The translations under genes and the position numbers were made by a program. From assembly GCA_007182875.1 (NCBI GenBank), contig AP019514.1, positions 1,364,001-1,428,000 on the forward strand: a stretch of 64,000 bases of DNA. Direction: 5' to 3'. Below, piece by piece: positions 59,775 to 64,000 of the stretch (the stretch's first letter is position 1; every line of letters begins with the position of its first letter). The DNA comes from Vreelandella sulfidaeris. Its GTDB lineage: Bacteria > Pseudomonadota > Gammaproteobacteria > Pseudomonadales > Halomonadaceae. The notes below the pieces were generated by a model, which worked only from the letters and a program-made list of their open reading frames with translations, ran no database searches and had not been told where the DNA came from.

Positions 59775-61228
59775 ATGAAATTTAACGATAAGATTGAGTT
59801 TATGGGTAAAGACTTCCTTCTGGAAAACGAAGCAGCCCGTCGGCTTTATCATGAGCACGCGTCTATTATGCCGATTTGCGATTACCACTCGCATCTAGAT
59901 CCAGGCGAAATAGCGAATAATACCCAGTTCGATAATTTAACTCAGCTATGGCTAAAGGGGATCACTATAAATGGCGTGCAATGCGCTGCGCAGGCATCGC
60001 TGAACAGCGTATAACAGGAGATGTCAGTGATCGGGAGCGCTTTCAAGCATGGGCAGAAACCGTACCCGATTGCCTAGGTAATCCGCTTTATCACTGGACG
60101 CATCTCGAGCTTAAAAAACCGTTGGGAATAGACAATATCCTGCTTTCGTCAGATACCGCCGAGGAAGTCTGGCGGGAGTCTCAGCATCGGTTGGCAACGC
60201 CTCAGCTTAGTGCTCATGGCATGTTGGAGAGCTTTAACGTACGTACTATTTGTACCACGGATGATCCCGTCGACAGCTTGGAAATACATCAACGGCATTC
60301 GAAAGCTGGGGCTGGACCTACCATGTTACCGACGTTTCGTGCCGATTCAGTCTTGAAAATAGAGCCACCTGGCTTTGTCGACTACCTTGCTACGCTTGAA
60401 GTGGCTAGTGGTGTGACGATACAGCGCTACGATGATTTGCTAGCGGCACTGTTCCAGCGTCTCGAACATTTCGAGAGTTTAGGCTGCTGCCTTTCTGATC
60501 ATAGCCTCGAAAAGCCTGTTTTTGTTGAGCCTCCTGCTGTTCATGAGTTGGACCGGATACTCGACCGCAGAAGGTGCGGAAAAGAACTGTCCAGCGAAGA
60601 GGCGCATGGTTTTACCACCGCGGTACTGCTATGGCTCGGCAAAGAGTATGCCCGTCGGGGTTGGGTGATGCAGCTTCATATTGGCGCTTTGCGCGATTTA
60701 AGCCAGCGTGGTCGACGGGAAATAGGCCCTAACAGTGGTTTCGATGCCATTGGTGATGTCACTTACGCAGAACCCTTAGCGGCGTTGCTGGACGCGCTTG
60801 ATAGTCAGCACCAACTACCACGAACGGTGCTTTACAACCTCAACGCTCGTGATAACGAAATGTTGGCCGGGCTTGCAGGTTCCTTTCAAGGCGATGGAAT
60901 TCCAGGGAAAGTGCAGTTTGGAGCCGCTTGGTGGTTTAACGACCAGCGTGATGGTATGGAACGGCAGCTAACAACTCAGATGCAATTCGGACTGTTGCGA
61001 CATTTTGTAGGCATGCTGACGGACTCTCGCAGTCTTCTCTCGTTTTCCCGTCATGAATATTTCCGACGTATTTTCTGCCAAATGCTAGGCGCACAAATTG
61101 AGCGTGGTGAATTGCCCCGAGATCTGGATCGTGTTGGGGAGCTGGTTCGCGCGGTGTGTTACGACAACGTACAGCGCTACCTTTCGAGCGTTAATTTCTT
61201 CTTACTTCTTGTGATGGATTTACCATGA
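59775..61228 (+). CDS. uxaC: Glucuronate isomerase UxaC, one frameshift
   Basis: ATG 59775 has GAGGAG upstream. The N-terminus reads [20 protein letters not shown] and [16 protein letters not shown], with the metal-binding HxH. A shift near 59950 leads into [20 protein letters not shown] and on through [80 protein letters not shown] and [20 protein letters not shown]. It converts D-glucuronate to D-fructuronate (and galacturonate to tagaturonate). About 484 residues. The C-terminus runs into the overlapping manD start. Confidence 0.9.
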
Positions 61229-62436
61229 TCATTAGCGATGCTTATTTAATCGTAACGTCCCCAGGCCGAAATTTTGTCACGCTAAAAATTGTTACCGAAT
61301 CAGGAGTGTATGGGATTGGCGATGCTACTTTAAACGGCCGCGAGCTGGCGGTCGTCGCTTACTTGGAAGAGCATGTATTACCGTCATTGATTGGACGTGA
61401 TGCAAGCCGTATTGAAGATATTTGGCACTTTCTTTATCGCGGTGCTTACTGGCGGCGGGGGCCAGTAACGATGACGGCGATCGCAGCAGTAGATGTAGCT
61501 CTATGGGACATCAAGGCCAAGGTGGCAGGTATGCCACTTTATCAACTACTGGGCGGTAAAAGCCGGGACCGGGTCATGGTGTATGGCCATGCAACGGGGC
61601 GTGATATCGAAGCGTGCCTGGAAGAGGTCGCCCGCCATGTGAAGGAAGGTTATAAAGCGGTGCGCGTTCAAGCCGGCGTGCCTGGTATTGCCAGCATCTA
61701 TGGTGTCGCCAAAATAGATGGTGAGCCTTATGAGCCTGCTGATGCCGAGTTGCCTGCTGAGCATGTTTGGTGCACCAGTAAGTACTTAAACCATGTACCT
61801 AAGCTGTTTGCCGCGGTACGGGAACGCTTTGGCGACGACCTGCACGTGCTGCACGATGTTCATCACCGCCTTACCCCCATTGAAGCCGCCCGTTTAGGCA
61901 AAGAAGTTGAGCCCTATCATCTATTTTGGCTCGAGGACTGCGTGCCTGCTGAAAACCAGGAGGCGTTTGGGCTTATCCGTCAACACACCACCACGCCCCT
62001 GGCCGTTGGTGAAGTCTTTAACAGCCTGTTTGACGCCAAAACCTTGATCGAGAATCAGTGGATCGACTATATCCGCGCTACCTTGACCCACGCCGGTGGT
62101 ATTACTCATGTGCGCCGAATTGCCGATTTAGCAGGTCTTTATCATGTGCGTACCGGTTTTCACGGGCCGACGGATCTTTCGCCCGTTTGCCTGGGAGCAG
62201 CGATTCATTTTGATACTTGGGTACCCAACTTCGGTATTCAGGAGTATATGCCCCATACCAACGCGACGGATGAGGTCTTTCCTCACGATTATCGGTTTGA
62301 GGATGGGCACTTCATTGTGGGTGAAACCCTGGGCATGGTGTCGACATCGATGAAGGCTTAGCCAAGCAATACCCTTATAAGCGGGCCAGCCTACCGGTCA
62401 ACCGGTTGGAAGATGGCACCTTGTGGCACTGGTAGG
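61225..62436 (+). CDS. manD: D-mannonate dehydratase ManD (enolase superfamily)
   Basis: From ATG 61225 ([20 protein letters not shown]) the frame is open to 62361; one base lost near 62345 hides the usual C-terminus [20 protein letters not shown] ending LWHW at 62436. Features are [80 protein letters not shown] (metal ligand region), [20 protein letters not shown] and [20 protein letters not shown]. It dehydrates D-mannonate to 2-keto-3-deoxygluconate. It replaces the unrelated UxuA in this operon. Confidence 0.92.
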
Positions 62437-62445
62437 AGAGACTGA

Positions 62446-63922
62446 TGCCAAACGTTAAGCTGATCTCATCCTCAAGCAAGCAAAATAGCCAGATAGCGAT
62501 CGTCCACTTGGGCTTAGGCGCTTTCACCGCGCCCACCAAGCGGTCTATTTAGAACGTTACCGCCAACGCAGCGGTGATGATACGTGGGGCGTATGCAGCG
62601 CTAACCTACGTTCTAGCTTTGGTTTAGTCGACGGCTTAAGTGCGGCAGGGCATCGCTACCATGTAGCGGAGTACGCCGATAGCGAAAGCATCACGCTACG
62701 TGAAATTGGCGTTATTGAAGAAACACTATTCTCGGGTCGTGATGGCGCGGACGAAGGTATGGATAGCTGGGGCCGAGACCGAGAGGCGCTACTGGCGCGA
62801 ATGGCGTCTGCGGATACCCGTGTTGTTACGTTAACAGTCACTGAGAAGGGCTATTTTCTAAACCCCGCCAGTGGTGATTTAAGAAACGACGACCCGATGA
62901 TCGTCGGCGATATTGCTTCTCCTCAGCAACCCCGAACTGCTCCAGGGCTGCTAGTGGAAGCGTTAGCGCGGCGGCGAGAAGCGGGCATTGCTCCCTCTCA
63001 CCGTGCTTTCTTGCGACAATATGCCTGATAACGGTAAGCGAACCCGCCAAGCGGTGGTGCAACTGGCCGAGCAGCGTGACGCAGACTTGGCTAGCTGGAT
63101 CGCCAATGAAGTGGCTTTTCCCTGCAGTATGGTGGATCGCATCGTCCCCGCCATGACCGACGCCGACTTTGAACGTTTGGCGGTTTTGGGCGTGAACGAC
63201 CCTAATGCCGTGGTGTGCGAAGCGTTCACTCAGTGGGTGGTCGAAGACCATTTCCCCACGGGGCGACCGAGCTGGGAAGCCGAGGGCGTTGAGATGGTGG
63301 CCGACGTGGCGCCATTTGAAACCATGAAGCTGCGTATGCTCAATGGCAGCCACTCCTTGCTGGCTTACCTGGGGGCCTTGGCAGGTATCGAAACGGTTTA
63401 TGAAGGCGTCAATAATGCCGAACTTCGGTCGCTGTTGCGCCGATATATGCTTGAAGAGGCGGCACCCACGCTTGTGATGCCGGAGGGAATCGATTTAGAC
63501 GCTTACGCTGACTCGCTAATGGCACGCTTTGCCAATGACAGCCTACGTCATCGTCTGCAGCAGATCGCGATGGATGGCAGCCAAAGCTTCCACAGCGCTG
63601 GCTTTCCGGAGCGCTGGAACGTAGTACCGCTGGTCAAGCTTCGCCCTGCGTGGCGCTGGGAGTGGCGACCTGGATTCGCTACACCGCGGGTCAAGACCTA
63701 CACGGCAATAGTTACCCCGTGGATGATCCGCTAGCCAAGCGCTTTGCAGAGCTGCACCAGAAGCATGGTAGCGATCCCAGCGCGCTGGTAGCGGCCTATT
63801 TAGCTATGGACGATGTAATGCCTAATGCATTGGCACAAGATGATGCGTTTGCACAGGCAGTGCTGGTGGCATATCAAGCACTAACCCATGGCGGATTGAA
63901 TGAAGCACTAGCGGTGCTATAG
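62446..63922 (+). CDS. uxuB: Fructuronate reductase (UxuB/mannitol dehydrogenase family), frameshifted
   Basis: ATG 62446 follows AGGAGAG. It begins MPNVKLISSSSKQNSQIAIV and HLGLGAF, and after a shift near 62525 HRAHQAVYLERYRQRSGDDT, an NAD-binding GxGxFHRAHQ-type motif. Then VVTLTVTEKGYFLNPASGDL and, after a shift near 63000, FTVLSCDNMPDNGKRTRQAV, CSMVDRIVPAMTDADFERLA, FETMKLRMLNGSHSLLAYLG (catalytic Lys and His) and, after shifts near 63590-63660, LGVATWIRYTAGQDLHGNSY. It reduces fructuronate to mannonate between UxaC and ManD in the pathway. About 490 residues. Confidence 0.88.
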
Positions 63923-63950
63923 TCCGGTTAAATAGTCCCGTTAAAATAAA

Positions 63951-63986
63951 ACCCCACTGATTGATTCAATCAGTGGGGTTTTTTTA
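63951..63986 (+). terminator. Rho-independent terminator of the hexuronate operon
   Basis: ACCCCACTGATT-GATTC-AATCAGTGGGGT is a perfect 12-bp stem followed by T8. Confidence 0.85.
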
Positions 63987-64000
63987 TTGCGCTCTAATGA

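Overview
The window looks like chromosome plus accessory DNA of a halophilic or marine gammaproteobacterium of the Halomonas type. That is inferred from gene content: carnitine catabolism, hexuronate catabolism with a TRAP transporter, TsdBA, CreA and a DsbG/TlpA pair. No rRNA gene or CRISPR array is present. Most long genes are broken by one-base shifts, often at homopolymers, while their protein sequence stays family-typical on both sides. I read most of these as sequence errors and annotate each such gene as one continuous feature. Some decay in the left 7 kb (in-frame stops, missing partners) looks real.

Layout. (1) 1-7.6 kb: AT-rich accessory DNA with a minus-strand series of decayed genes (DsbA-like protein, small membrane proteins, a transglutaminase-like protein), short palindromes, a coupled pair of tiny membrane proteins, a zinc-ribbon-like protein, a candidate CsrB/RsmY-type regulatory RNA at about 6.11-6.22 kb and an orphan PrlF-type antitoxin. 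(2) 7.7-12.4 kb: a GlxA/AraC regulator, a periplasmic metallo-hydrolase, an isochorismatase-like hydrolase and a TlpA-DsbG pair. (3) 12.4-21.2 kb: a sulfur block on the minus strand: thiosulfate dehydrogenase TsdBA, a QseBC-like two-component system, and a persulfide dioxygenase / Blh-phosphatase / SulP-STAS / YeeE-YedE / DUF2892 operon, with a divergent TetR gene and an EamA exporter. (4) 23.1-24.3 kb: a duplicated 3' end of the GlxA/AraC gene next to a tyrosine-recombinase fragment. (5) 24.3-38.6 kb: a GC-rich block encoding a giant animal-type heme peroxidase fused to RTX repeats, a type I secretion ABC transporter, a membrane-anchored RTX protein and a HlyD-type adaptor. (6) 38.9-40.5 kb: a P4-type integrase and the 3' part of a tRNA-Arg(CCT) gene, marking the right end of an integrated element. 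(7) 40.6-64 kb: chromosome-like DNA: creA, a CAP-domain protein, a PNPOx-fold protein, the carnitine locus (cdhR, caiX, hocS, cdhB, cdhA, cdhC), a PQQ sugar dehydrogenase with cytochrome c, an AttH/ABC export operon, an HDOD-GGDEF protein, and a hexuronate operon (GntR, TRAP DctPQM, uxaC, manD, uxuB).

Function. The sulfur block can oxidise thiosulfate to tetrathionate in the periplasm and detoxify sulfide or persulfide inside the cell while moving sulfur oxyanions. The peroxidase block should export a very large Ca-dependent oxidative enzyme. The carnitine genes convert carnitine to glycine betaine plus acetoacetate. The hexuronate genes convert glucuronate to 2-keto-3-deoxygluconate.
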